NCBI GenBank assembly: GCA_028711795.1
Contig: JAQTRN010000007.1
Span: 1 to 14,250 of the forward strand
DNA: 14,250 nt
Direction: 5' to 3'
DNA from: Dehalococcoidales bacterium
GTDB taxonomy: Bacteria > Chloroflexota > Dehalococcoidia > Dehalococcoidales > JAQTRN01
Shown here: one piece after another, positions 7,110-13,743 of the stretch
Layout: each line of letters begins with the position of its first letter
How positions within the stretch are numbered: the stretch's first letter is position 1
The notes under the pieces: model-generated
Database searches by the model: none
What the model saw: only the letters and a program-made list of their open reading frames with translations
What the model was told of the DNA's origin: nothing
Program-made: the position numbers and the translations under genes

Positions 7110-8060
7110 CTACTTTCCTCTAGTGCGAGGACTCTTCCCGCCTCGCGATTGGCGTTTCGCCCCGGTCGGACGTGGGTTACGCTTCCGGCTCGGCGGTGCC
7201 CCGCTCTTTGTCCGTGGGTCCGGCTTTTCCGATGGCGGCTCGGTTTCGGTTGTCTCGGTGACTACCTCGGCCTCCTCCACCGGCTTCTCGATTTGGGCAA
7301 CATGTCTCTTGGGTTTCTTGTCCCCGGTAGTCACTTTGATTGCTGCCGGTTTGACCAGGGCGCCCCAGCCAGTGACATAATACTGGATGGCGATCGTAAT
7401 CAGGTTCGAGACTATCCAGTAAAGCGCCAGACCACTGGGGAACTGCAAGGTCAGGGCCGCGAACATTAATGGCATCATCCACAGCATAATGGTGCTGGTT
7501 GATTGCTGCCGGGGATCGGTGTTGGTTGGTGTGACCATCTTCTGCTGGACCCACATGGTGCCGCCAACCAGGATCGGCATTAGCATGATGCTATCCGGCA
7601 CCGCCAGGTTCAGCCACAGGAACTGCTTGCTCAGGGGTAGGGCTGAATGGACCACTGGCCAGGAATAAAGATACCGGGACAGGTCCAGGAAGTCTTCCGG
7701 AGCGGCCGCCAGTACCCGGACAATCGCCTGATAGAGCGCAATCCAGACAGGCAACTGGATAATCATAGGCAAGATGCAACCGGCCGGGCTCACACCTGAT
7801 TCCCGGTACAGCTTCATCTGCTCCTGTGCCAGTGTCTGTTTGTCAGTTCCATACTTCTTCTGCAGCTCAGCCAGCTTGGGCTGGAGTTCCTGCATAGTCT
7901 TACTGGCCCGGAGTTGCTTTATCGTAAGCGGGAACATCAAGCCCCGGATGATAATGGTCAGCGCCACAATAGCCAGCCCGAAACTGTTAAACAAATAGTG
8001 TGACAGTACGATAAGTACGTTTATTACCGGCTGGATGGCGATTATATCCCAGGCATTCAA
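7110..8060 (-). CDS. yidC: Membrane protein insertase YidC (Oxa1/SpoIIIJ family)
   Basis: It inserts membrane proteins into the cytoplasmic membrane, alone or with Sec. The 316-aa protein has about five membrane segments (roughly 11-45, 95-118, 155-171, 190-206 and 209-229). The conserved groove arginine is R39, in the context TIIIRG. A cytoplasmic charged hairpin (about 48-90) follows TM1. There is no large periplasmic P1 domain and no obvious cleavable signal or lipobox, so it resembles the short Gram-positive type. The C-terminal tail (about 245-316) is long and strongly basic, ending in repeated Arg/Lys/Gly runs, suited to ribosome contact. The start is TTG at 8060, preceded by AGAGGT (8074-8069), which overlaps the stop of the upstream beta-propeller gene. 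Coupling is likely on both sides. Confidence 0.95.
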   Translation of the reverse strand: MNAWDIIAIQPVINVLIVLSHYLFNSFGLAIVALTIIIRGLMFPLTIKQLRASKTMQELQPKLAELQKKYGTDKQTLAQEQMKLYRESGVSPAGCILPMIIQLPVWIALYQAIVRVLAAAPEDFLDLSRYLYSWPVVHSALPLSKQFLWLNLAVPDSIMLMPILVGGTMWVQQKMVTPTNTDPRQQSTSTIMLWMMPLMFAALTLQFPSGLALYWIVSNLITIAIQYYVTGWGALVKPAAIKVTTGDKKPKRHVAQIEKPVEEAEVVTETTETEPPSEKPDPRTKSGAPPSRKRNPRPTGAKRQSRGGKSPRTRGK

Positions 8061-8073
8061 CTCAAGTGACCTC

Positions 8074-9264
8074 TCAACTCTTTAACGGCAGGCTCCATTT
8101 CTTGGCGCCTGATTGGATATCAAAGGCATAAATCAGTCCCTTGTTGGTGTGAACATAGACCACGCCCCCGGTCGCCGTCAGCGAAGCGTAGACCTTCTGC
8201 TGGTCACTTTGCATGTCGTCGTTAGACCATTTTCGCTGGTTATTCTGGGTATCCAGGGCGTATAGCACCCCTTCTTCATCGGCTACGATAACCAGGTTGT
8301 CCGCTATCACCGGTGATGAGCTTACCCGATAGCTGAGGCTAACCGCCGTCGTAATCTCCTGGCCGTTAACGGCATCCAGGATATAGACCTTACTATCGAG
8401 GCAGGGTGCATAAACAACGTTGTTGGTGATAACAACCTGTGCCCAGAACCAGTTGCTGCCCTGAAATTTCCATTTAAGGCTACCATCCGTGACGTTAACC
8501 GCGTACAGGTACCTATCGAAGGAACCGAAGTAGACTGTGTCATTATAGATGAGCGGACTGGAAGCGATAGCTCCACCCGTTTCAAAGTGCCACCTCTCCT
8601 GACCGGTAGCGGTATCGATAGCGTAGATTGTCTTGTCAAAAGAGGCGACATAGACGGTCCCGCCGGCAACCGCCGGGGTGGACCAGATCTTGTCCCCGGT
8701 GAGGAACTCCCATTGTTTCTGGCCGGTGGCAGCATCCAGAGAGTAAAGCTTGCCATCGGAGCCACCAGCATAGACCCTGCCCCCGGAGACTACTGCGCTA
8801 CCGATGATAGCCCCGTTGAGGTTGCCCTGACTCGGGTATGTCCATTCCGGCTCGTCTTTACCCAGGGTGAAAGCATAGACTTTACCGTACTCCTTTGTGC
8901 CCGAGGAAAGGTAGCTATCCACGTAAATCATATCCCCGGCCACCGTTGGCGTCCCATATATCGCTACCGTCGCCGCCGATGCGGCACAACTAAGCCCGAC
9001 ACTCCGTGGTATCGAGACCGGTAACGAAATAGTCTGTACGCGGACACCAGAAGTGGCATTCAGAATGACCAGTTTGCCTTCTGATGACCCGATATAGAGG
9101 CTGTCCTTGTCAATAGCTATGCCAGACCAACCGCGAGCCACCGTAGTGCTAACGCAGCCATTAACCGCTAGCCCGCTGCCTAATGCCGTGAGCATCAGCA
9201 GCAACAGCAGTATCTTTCCCAGTGTACTTTTATGATGCTTGAACCACATCTGTTTACTTCTCAT
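8074..9264 (-). CDS. Predicted lipoprotein with eight PQQ/BamB-like beta-propeller repeats
   Basis: I do not know its function. From the chosen ATG it is 396 aa. The N-terminus is basic with a Leu-rich hydrophobic segment and a lipobox-like VNGC (Cys37), predicting export and lipid attachment. The rest is a series of eight repeats, each with a motif of the form Tyr-x-Leu/Ile-Asp-x-x-x-Gly, mostly followed by Trp (YSLDAATG, YAIDTATG, YAVNVTDG and relatives). These start near residues 66, 130, 174, 214, 254, 294, 335 and 379, about 40 residues apart, which indicates an eight-bladed propeller as in BamB or quinoprotein dehydrogenases. No catalytic residues for a quinoprotein are evident, so a scaffold or binding role is more likely. 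The start is uncertain: reading is open to GTG 9297 (overlapping yidD), and ATGs occur at 9291, 9276, 9264 and 9249 with no clear SD. It sits between yidD (4 bases) and yidC (13 bases). Confidence 0.85.
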   Translation of the reverse strand: MRSKQMWFKHHKSTLGKILLLLLMLTALGSGLAVNGCVSTTVARGWSGIAIDKDSLYIGSSEGKLVILNATSGVRVQTISLPVSIPRSVGLSCAASAATVAIYGTPTVAGDMIYVDSYLSSGTKEYGKVYAFTLGKDEPEWTYPSQGNLNGAIIGSAVVSGGRVYAGGSDGKLYSLDAATGQKQWEFLTGDKIWSTPAVAGGTVYVASFDKTIYAIDTATGQERWHFETGGAIASSPLIYNDTVYFGSFDRYLYAVNVTDGSLKWKFQGSNWFWAQVVITNNVVYAPCLDSKVYILDAVNGQEITTAVSLSYRVSSSPVIADNLVIVADEEGVLYALDTQNNQRKWSNDDMQSDQQKVYASLTATGGVVYVHTNKGLIYAFDIQSGAKKWSLPLKS

Positions 9265-9268
9265 CAAA

Positions 9269-9484
9269 CTAAGCATCCGGTACCGGGTCATAACCACCGG
9301 CGTGCCATGGGTGGCACCGGGCTAATCGCCTGGTGCCCAGCCAAATTCCCCTGAACAGACCCAATGTCTCGATAGCTTCGTACATGTATTGAGAGCACGT
9401 TGGCCGATACCGGCAGGTCGATGGTCTGGACCGGGATATAGTCGATTGGTATAGTCTAATTAGAGCTAAGGCAAATCTCTTCAT
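9269..9484 (-). CDS. yidD: Membrane protein insertion efficiency factor YidD
   Basis: It is a small, membrane-associated protein that aids YidC-dependent insertion. The 71-aa sequence has the family's cysteine signatures: CRYRPTCSQY (24-33) and RCHPWHAGGYDPVP (56-69), after a short amphipathic N-terminus. Length is typical of YidD. The ATG lies inside the 3' end of rnpA, overlapping it by 29 bases in another frame, an arrangement common at this locus and suggestive of translational coupling; no strong SD is seen. Confidence 0.95.
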   Translation of the reverse strand: MKRFALALIRLYQSTISRSRPSTCRYRPTCSQYMYEAIETLGLFRGIWLGTRRLARCHPWHAGGYDPVPDA

Positions 9485-9818
9485 AATTTTCGGCTAATAA
9501 TTGGGCACGGCACAATAATTCAACTACCGACTTGTTTAATTCGGCGTACCGGCCGGTTCCGGCAGGGGGGCGAGCAATGAAGATGATATCCCACCCCGGT
9601 TTCACCGGAGTAGCCCGCAGGATTTCACGGAGACGCCGTTTCGCACGGTTCCTGATGACTGCCCCGCCAACCCGGCGGCTGACCGAAAACCCGTACCGAG
9701 ACCAGGTAAATTTATTGGGTAAAGCCTTCATAACCACCAGTTTATCCGCCCATGACCTGCCTTCGCGGTAGACGACGGCAAATTGCTCTGACCGGGTAAG
9801 GTACTGTTTTCCTTTCAT
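9456..9818 (-). CDS. rnpA: Ribonuclease P protein component
   Basis: It is the protein subunit that binds RNase P RNA and helps process tRNA 5' leaders (EC 3.1.26.5). The signature RNR motif is at residues 56-64 (RNRAKRRLR), preceded by the conserved GFSVSRRVGGAV segment, and the family fold covers about 8-110. From ATG 9818 it is 120 aa, the usual length. An in-frame TTG at 9845 would add nine residues but has no better SD. The gene is 88 bases downstream of rpmH and overlaps yidD by 29 bases at its 3' end. Confidence 0.95.
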   Translation of the reverse strand: MKGKQYLTRSEQFAVVYREGRSWADKLVVMKALPNKFTWSRYGFSVSRRVGGAVIRNRAKRRLREILRATPVKPGWDIIFIARPPAGTGRYAELNKSVVELLCRAQLLAENYEEICLSSN

Positions 9819-9906
9819 TATTCTGACTAAATCAGTTCTGAACAAATAGGTTTGCGCACCCTGTTGTGGCTCATAGCCCGGCTACACGGAAGCTGTTTGG
9901 CGGCCA

Positions 9907-10047
9907 CTATACCCTAGTCAACTCGTGACGGCCCTTGAGCCGTCTTGCCTTCAACACATCCCGTCCGCCGCGGCTGGCCATTCTCTTTAAGAAACCATGT
10001 TCGCGCTTTCGGGGGATTTTTTTCGGTTGATAAGTCCTTTTCGGCAC
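9907..10047 (-). CDS. rpmH: 50S ribosomal protein L34 (bL34)
   Basis: It is a small, very basic protein of the large ribosomal subunit. The 46-aa ORF begins MPKRTYQPKKIPRKREHGFL and continues with RMASRGGRDVLKARRLKGR, the classic bL34 pattern, ending in HELTRV. The start codon is GTG at 10047, with GAGGAG (10058-10053) 5 bases upstream. It heads the rpmH-rnpA-yidD cluster on the minus strand. A hairpin in the presumed leader (10067-10093) lies just before the SD. The gene is short and easily missed in automated calling. Confidence 0.97.
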   Translation of the reverse strand: MPKRTYQPKKIPRKREHGFLKRMASRGGRDVLKARRLKGRHELTRV

Positions 10048-10066
10048 TTCAGCTCCTCATCTTATG

Positions 10067-10093
10067 ACCGGACTCCGGTCTTACCAGTCCGGT
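10067..10093 (-). promoter_or_regulatory. Hairpin in the presumed rpmH 5' leader
   Basis: ACCGGACT (10067-10074) and AGTCCGGT (10086-10093) are perfect 8-bp inverted copies. Inside them GGT (10077-10079) pairs with ACC (10083-10085) around a CTT/AAG triloop, giving an 11-bp stem with a 2-base bulge. It ends 8 bases before the rpmH SD. No T run follows on either strand, so it is not an obvious terminator. The rest of the rpsR-rpmH gap (10094-10212) shows no convincing promoter or terminator. Confidence 0.5.
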
Positions 10094-10212
10094 GAATCAT
10101 CTATCTCTACAACAAGGGAATAACCCCGTGTTAAATTACCTGTTTTAGTCTCAAAAATATCCCCGCATGGCAAATGAAAGTTGGGACTATGGTTCAAAGT
10201 TCAGGTTGGGGC

Positions 10213-10512
10213 CTAGTCACTGGTGCCGGCCACGCCGACGGTCCGGATATGCGCCGGTACATAAGGCAACAGGGCTAACTGACGCGCCCGCTTTATGGCC
10301 GTGGCGACCGCCCGCTGGTGCCGGGCGCAAGTACCCGTCTTACGGCGGGGAGCGATCTTTCCCCGGCTCGATATATAGTTGCGCAGCTTGGAAGCGTCCT
10401 TGTAGTCGATTACGGCACTCTTGTCAGCGCAGAAGAAGCAGACTTTCCGCTTCGGTATGTACCTTGTCTTTTCCCACTTCCCGCCTTCTGGCCTGGTTCT
10501 CTGTCCAACCAC
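10213..10512 (-). CDS. rpsR: 30S ribosomal protein S18 (bS18), Zn-type
   Basis: It is a small-subunit protein that pairs with S6 on the ribosome platform. The 99-aa sequence contains the conserved core DYKDASKLRNYISSRGKI, a TGTCARHQR segment and AIKRARQLALLPYV. Four potential zinc ligands are present: C25, C28, C62 and H65. This is the zinc-binding form seen in some lineages. The start is GTG at 10512, with GAGGAG upstream in the gap after ssb. It is the last gene of the rpsF-ssb-rpsR operon, and no terminator is visible behind it. Confidence 0.96.
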   Translation of the reverse strand: MVGQRTRPEGGKWEKTRYIPKRKVCFFCADKSAVIDYKDASKLRNYISSRGKIAPRRKTGTCARHQRAVATAIKRARQLALLPYVPAHIRTVGVAGTSD

Positions 10513-10548
10513 TTATGATCAATCTCCTCTTCTATCAAGCTCCCTTTC

Positions 10549-10956
10549 TTAAAAGGGAATATCTTCTGGCTCCAGGTCTCCTGTGCCCGCTTCTTCCTCT
10601 TTTCCCTCTGGGAGAGGCGCAGTAGCCTGTCTATCAAGGAATGTTACCTGGTTGGCTATTACCTCCGTCCGGTAATGCTTCTGACCATCCTGTCCTTCCC
10701 AGGTACGGGTGCGTAAACGCCCTTCAGCGTAGACTAACCGGCCCTTGGTCAGGAACTGGTTGCACCGTTCCGCCAGTTTATTCCAGGCAACCACGGTAAA
10801 CCATTCCGTCTCCTGCTTACGTTCCCCTTCGGGAGTATTATAAGTCCGGTTAGTCGCTACCCGAAACGAGGTCACCGGGTTCCCGTTGGGCGTGAACCGC
10901 ATCTCGGGATCACTCCCCACATTACCAATAATCATCACCTTATTCAAGCTTGCCAT
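10549..10956 (-). CDS. ssb: Single-stranded DNA-binding protein
   Basis: It coats single-stranded DNA during replication, repair and recombination. The OB-fold covers about residues 3-108, starting LNKVMIIGNVGSDPEMR, with the conserved EWFTVVAWNKLAERC and GRLVYAEGRLRTRTW segments. A short acidic linker leads to the C-terminal tip EPEDIPF, the partner-binding motif. At 135 aa it is on the short side for a bacterial SSB because the linker is brief. The start ATG has GGAGG upstream. It lies between rpsF (15 bases upstream) and rpsR (36 bases downstream), the usual bacterial order. Confidence 0.97.
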   Translation of the reverse strand: MASLNKVMIIGNVGSDPEMRFTPNGNPVTSFRVATNRTYNTPEGERKQETEWFTVVAWNKLAERCNQFLTKGRLVYAEGRLRTRTWEGQDGQKHYRTEVIANQVTFLDRQATAPLPEGKEEEAGTGDLEPEDIPF

Positions 10957-10971
10957 TACCCCGGGCCTCCG

Positions 10972-11301
10972 TTAGCTATTCGGGTTTATCAGTAGATGCC
11001 GCAGCACCCCTTCTGATATACGCAGGTTAGACTCCAACTCTTTACTCGCCTTCGGCGGTAATTTGAAGCGAGCCAGCACAAAATTACCTTCCGTAGAATG
11101 TTTCACCGGAAAAGCCAGCCTCTTTTTCCCCCACGGCTCCATACCGGTAACGCTACCACCCTTATCGGTGATAAAATGGGTAACAGTGTCCAACGTAGCG
11201 GTTAACTTCTCTTCCACAATCTCCGGGCGGATTATGAGTATCAACTCGTAGTCCCTCAATTGGGTATCTTCAGTCTTTTTAGCGGCTTCCTTAGTCGTCA
11301 T
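10972..11301 (-). CDS. rpsF: 30S ribosomal protein S6 (bS6)
   Basis: It is a small-subunit platform protein and the partner of S18. The 109-aa sequence shows the bS6 core: RDYELILIIRPE (16-27), then a GGSVTGMEPWGKKRLAFPVKH segment, NFVLARF and the ending ISEGVLRHLLI. The N-terminus carries a short charged extension of about 14 residues. The SD GGAGG is about 13 bases from the ATG, rather far. A closer, out-of-frame ATG (11312) opens a 6-codon ORF that overlaps the rpsF start. A clear promoter lies upstream, making rpsF the first gene of rpsF-ssb-rpsR. Confidence 0.96.
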   Translation of the reverse strand: MTTKEAAKKTEDTQLRDYELILIIRPEIVEEKLTATLDTVTHFITDKGGSVTGMEPWGKKRLAFPVKHSTEGNFVLARFKLPPKASKELESNLRISEGVLRHLLINPNS

Positions 11302-11332
11302 CCGGTCCCATTACCCTCCAAAAATATATCCA

Positions 11333-11360
11333 ATTATAGCACACTATGCGAAAAGCGCAA
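11333..11360 (-). promoter_or_regulatory. Promoter of the rpsF-ssb-rpsR operon
   Basis: On the minus strand a perfect TATAAT (11338-11333), with an extended -10 TG one base upstream, follows TTGCGC (11360-11355) at 16 bases. The predicted start near 11326 gives a leader of only about 25 bases. It is divergent to the aldo/keto reductase promoter, with about 48 bases between the two -35 boxes. Confidence 0.75.
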
Positions 11361-11408
11361 ATGACTGTATGTTAGGGGCGTCCTGCCGGCCAGTCAGGTA
11401 AGAACGGC

Positions 11409-11437
11409 TTGACAGTTTCAGGATGGGGTACTATTAT
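11409..11437 (+). promoter_or_regulatory. Promoter of the aldo/keto reductase gene
   Basis: TTGACA (11409-11414), 17 bases, TATTAT (11432-11437): a near-consensus sigma70 site. The leader from about 11444 to the ATG at 11485 is about 40 bases. Confidence 0.75.
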
Positions 11438-11484
11438 CCGCCCAGATACACTGCTGAATGCGAAAACCGGCGAGAGGTGAAAGA

Positions 11485-12315
11485 ATGGTTACGGACCTGA
11501 AGAAATTAGGGACTACCGGTATTGAGCTACCCGCCATCGGTATGGGCACCTGGGAGATTGGCGGAGATATGAGCCGGGATACCTCGGGCGACAAACAGGC
11601 CATCCGGGCTTTGACGAAGGCGATTGAATTTGGTCTGTACCTCATTGATACTGCGGAGATGTACGGAGCCGGACATGCCGAAGAGCTGGTCGGGGAAGCA
11701 ATCAAACCATACCCCCGGGAGCGCCTTTTTCTGGTCTCCAAGGTCTGGCGTAATCACATGCACTATGCTGACGTTATCCAGGCGGCGGAAAACAGCCTTA
11801 AAAGACTCCAGACCGATTGGCTGGACCTGTACTTGGTACACTTTCCCAGTGACGAAGTGCCGATGCGAGAGACCATCCAGGCCATGGAGGAGCTGGTCAC
11901 CCGGAATCTGGTAAGGTTCATTGGCGTCAGTAATTTCGATGTCCGCCAGATGGAGGAGGCCGGTAGTTATCTCACCAGTTCCAGCCTGGTGGCCAACCAG
12001 GTGGACTACAGCCTGCTGGTCAGGGATGCTGAGGGTGAGGTGCTGCCTTATTGCCAGCGGCAGCGTCTGACGCTGATGGCTCACCGGCCGTTAGCCCGGG
12101 GTGGGCTGGTAAAGAACGAGTTATTACAGAAGATCGGCGCAAAATACGGGAAAACGGCGTCCCAGGTGGCTCTTAACTGGCTGATAGCCCAGGAGGGGGT
12201 AATCGCCATACCCAAAGCGGCCAATTTGAAGCATCTGGAGGAAAACGCCGGCGCTATGGGCTGGCGGCTTTCGGCTGAGGACCTCGGGACTATAGCCGGC
12301 CACTTTCGCCAATAA
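11485..12315 (+). CDS. Aldo/keto reductase
   Basis: It is a predicted cytoplasmic NAD(P)H-dependent reductase of carbonyl compounds with a TIM-barrel fold; the substrate cannot be read from the sequence. The catalytic tetrad is complete: Asp55 and Tyr60 in DTAEMYG, Lys86 in VSKVW and His119 in YLVHF. Further family segments are VGEAI, IGVSNF and the cofactor-end motif AIPKAANLKHLEEN. At 276 aa it matches the diketogulonate-reductase-like group. I chose ATG 11485 because AGAGGTGA (11473-11480) sits 4 bases before it; an upstream in-frame ATG at 11458 would add nine residues. It has its own promoter. The 97-base gap to lysA carries the next promoter, so it is probably a single-gene unit. Confidence 0.93.
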   Translation: MVTDLKKLGTTGIELPAIGMGTWEIGGDMSRDTSGDKQAIRALTKAIEFGLYLIDTAEMYGAGHAEELVGEAIKPYPRERLFLVSKVWRNHMHYADVIQAAENSLKRLQTDWLDLYLVHFPSDEVPMRETIQAMEELVTRNLVRFIGVSNFDVRQMEEAGSYLTSSSLVANQVDYSLLVRDAEGEVLPYCQRQRLTLMAHRPLARGGLVKNELLQKIGAKYGKTASQVALNWLIAQEGVIAIPKAANLKHLEENAGAMGWRLSAEDLGTIAGHFRQ

Positions 12316-12377
12316 CGGGCCTCTGATTACTGGTGGCTAATGTCGGCTGTATTGGTAGCCCCATCGAACTTTTCAAA

Positions 12378-12406
12378 TTGACTTCGGCTGGTAGCACTGG
12401 TAACAT
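12378..12406 (+). promoter_or_regulatory. Promoter of lysA-holB, giving a likely leaderless message
   Basis: TTGACT (12378-12383) and TAACAT (12401-12406) are 17 bases apart. The expected transcription start, about 6-7 bases after the -10 box, falls at 12412-12413, which is the A of the lysA ATG or the base before it. Confidence 0.6.
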
Positions 12407-12412
12407 AAGAAA

Positions 12413-13720
12413 ATGATACCGCGACTGGCTCTATTTCCGCTGACGGCGGGTGCCAATGAGTTGGGCCATCTGGTGATCGGCGGCTGCGATACAGTCAAGC
12501 TGGCCGAAGAGTTCGGTACGCCTCTTTACCTGTTTGATGAGGATACACTGCATCGTAAATGCGCCGAATTCAAGGGCGAATTCAGTCGACGTTACCCCGA
12601 TACCACTGTCCTTTATGCCTGCAAGGCTTTCATCAATAAAGCTCTGGCGCGCCTGCTCAAAGAAGAAGGGTTGGGACTGGATGTCGTCTCCGCCGGCGAA
12701 CTGAGCATCGCCCAATCGGTCGGATTCCCGCTGGATAAAGTCTATTTGCACGGCAATAACAAGTCCGCAGAGGAAATCAGGCTGGCTCTCAAGGATCGTG
12801 TTGGCCGGATAGTGGTCGACAATTTCCAGGAACTGGAGATGCTGGACGATCTGGCCGAGCAGTCCGACTTCGTGCCTGATATCCTGTTGCGGCTCTCTCC
12901 TGGCGTTGACCCGCATACCCATCAGTATATCGCTACCGGTGTCATTGATAGTAAGTTTGGTTTTCCTCTGGGGAAGGGTGAAGAGGCGGTGGCCAGAGCC
13001 GCATCGGCGCGGAACCTGAATCTGGTCGGTTTACATTTCCACATCGGCTCGCTCATCTTTGAGGTTGAACCCTATCTCCAGGCCATTGATTTCATGCTTC
13101 AATTTGTGTCTGACGTAAAGCTAATAAGCGATTTCCACTTCCAGGAGTTAGACATCGGTGGCGGGTATGCCGTCCAATATGTCCTGGACTCTCCGGCGCC
13201 GCCGGTGGCTTACTATGCGGAAGCGATAACGACCAGGATTGTGGACAAGTGCCGTGAACTAAAGTTAGACTTACCCTGGCTGGTTATTGAGCCGGGGAGA
13301 GCGATTGTCGGCCAGGCGGGGGTGGCGCTCTATCGGGCTGGGGTGACCAAGGATATCCCCGGTGTCCGGCGCTATGTTTCTGTGGATGGTGGCATGGCCG
13401 ATAATATCCGCCCGGCTCTTTATGGCTCGGTGTATGAAGCGGTATTGGCTAATAAGATTGTGAATGGAAAGACGGAGAAGGTCACCATTGCCGGCCGGTT
13501 CTGTGAATCCGGCGACATCCTGATCCGGGACATTGAATTACCCCCGGTCGCAACTGGTGATATAATTGCGGTCCCCGATTGCGGTGCCTATTGCTTGCCC
13601 ATGGCAAGTAACTATAATAGCTCGCTTAAGCCGGCTATCGTGATGGTCAAGGATGGCCGAGCCCGGCTGATTCGACGCCGCGAGACCTACCGTGACCTGA
13701 TCGACTGTGATTTGACTTAG
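12413..13720 (+). CDS. lysA: Diaminopimelate decarboxylase
   Basis: It converts meso-diaminopimelate to L-lysine, the last step of lysine synthesis (EC 4.1.1.20), as a cytoplasmic PLP enzyme of the fold III (alanine racemase-like) group. Motifs: YACKAF with PLP lysine K71, HFHIGS (208-213), DIGGGY (247-252), EPGRAIVG (293-300), CESGD with Cys364-Asp368 from the partner subunit's active site, and Tyr393 near the C-terminus. At 435 aa it is of normal family length. The N-terminus up to GTPLYLFDE aligns naturally with family starts, so ATG 12413 looks right although it has no SD and lies at the predicted transcription start. Other group IV decarboxylases (for example carboxynorspermidine decarboxylase) are possible but fit less well. 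holB follows after 23 bases. Confidence 0.93.
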   Translation: MIPRLALFPLTAGANELGHLVIGGCDTVKLAEEFGTPLYLFDEDTLHRKCAEFKGEFSRRYPDTTVLYACKAFINKALARLLKEEGLGLDVVSAGELSIAQSVGFPLDKVYLHGNNKSAEEIRLALKDRVGRIVVDNFQELEMLDDLAEQSDFVPDILLRLSPGVDPHTHQYIATGVIDSKFGFPLGKGEEAVARAASARNLNLVGLHFHIGSLIFEVEPYLQAIDFMLQFVSDVKLISDFHFQELDIGGGYAVQYVLDSPAPPVAYYAEAITTRIVDKCRELKLDLPWLVIEPGRAIVGQAGVALYRAGVTKDIPGVRRYVSVDGGMADNIRPALYGSVYEAVLANKIVNGKTEKVTIAGRFCESGDILIRDIELPPVATGDIIAVPDCGAYCLPMASNYNSSLKPAIVMVKDGRARLIRRRETYRDLIDCDLT

Positions 13721-13743
13721 ATAACAGAACAGGGCTTTAGAAT

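Noticed and set aside
9846..10212. Replication origin near rpmH
   Set aside because: rpmH-rnpA often neighbours dnaA/oriC, but no DnaA-box cluster, AT-rich unwinding region or dnaA gene is seen here.
11302..11332. S6:S18-binding leader motif upstream of rpsF
   Set aside because: The predicted leader is only about 25 bases and I cannot draw the required hairpin; the CCG near the start codon alone is not enough.
11527..12084. Antisense open frame opposite the aldo/keto reductase
   Set aside because: It is a shadow frame; the plus strand has the complete catalytic tetrad, promoter and SD.
12316..12377. Possible terminator after the aldo/keto reductase (GGCTA with TAGCC)
   Set aside because: The stem is only 5 bp with a 16-base loop and no T run.
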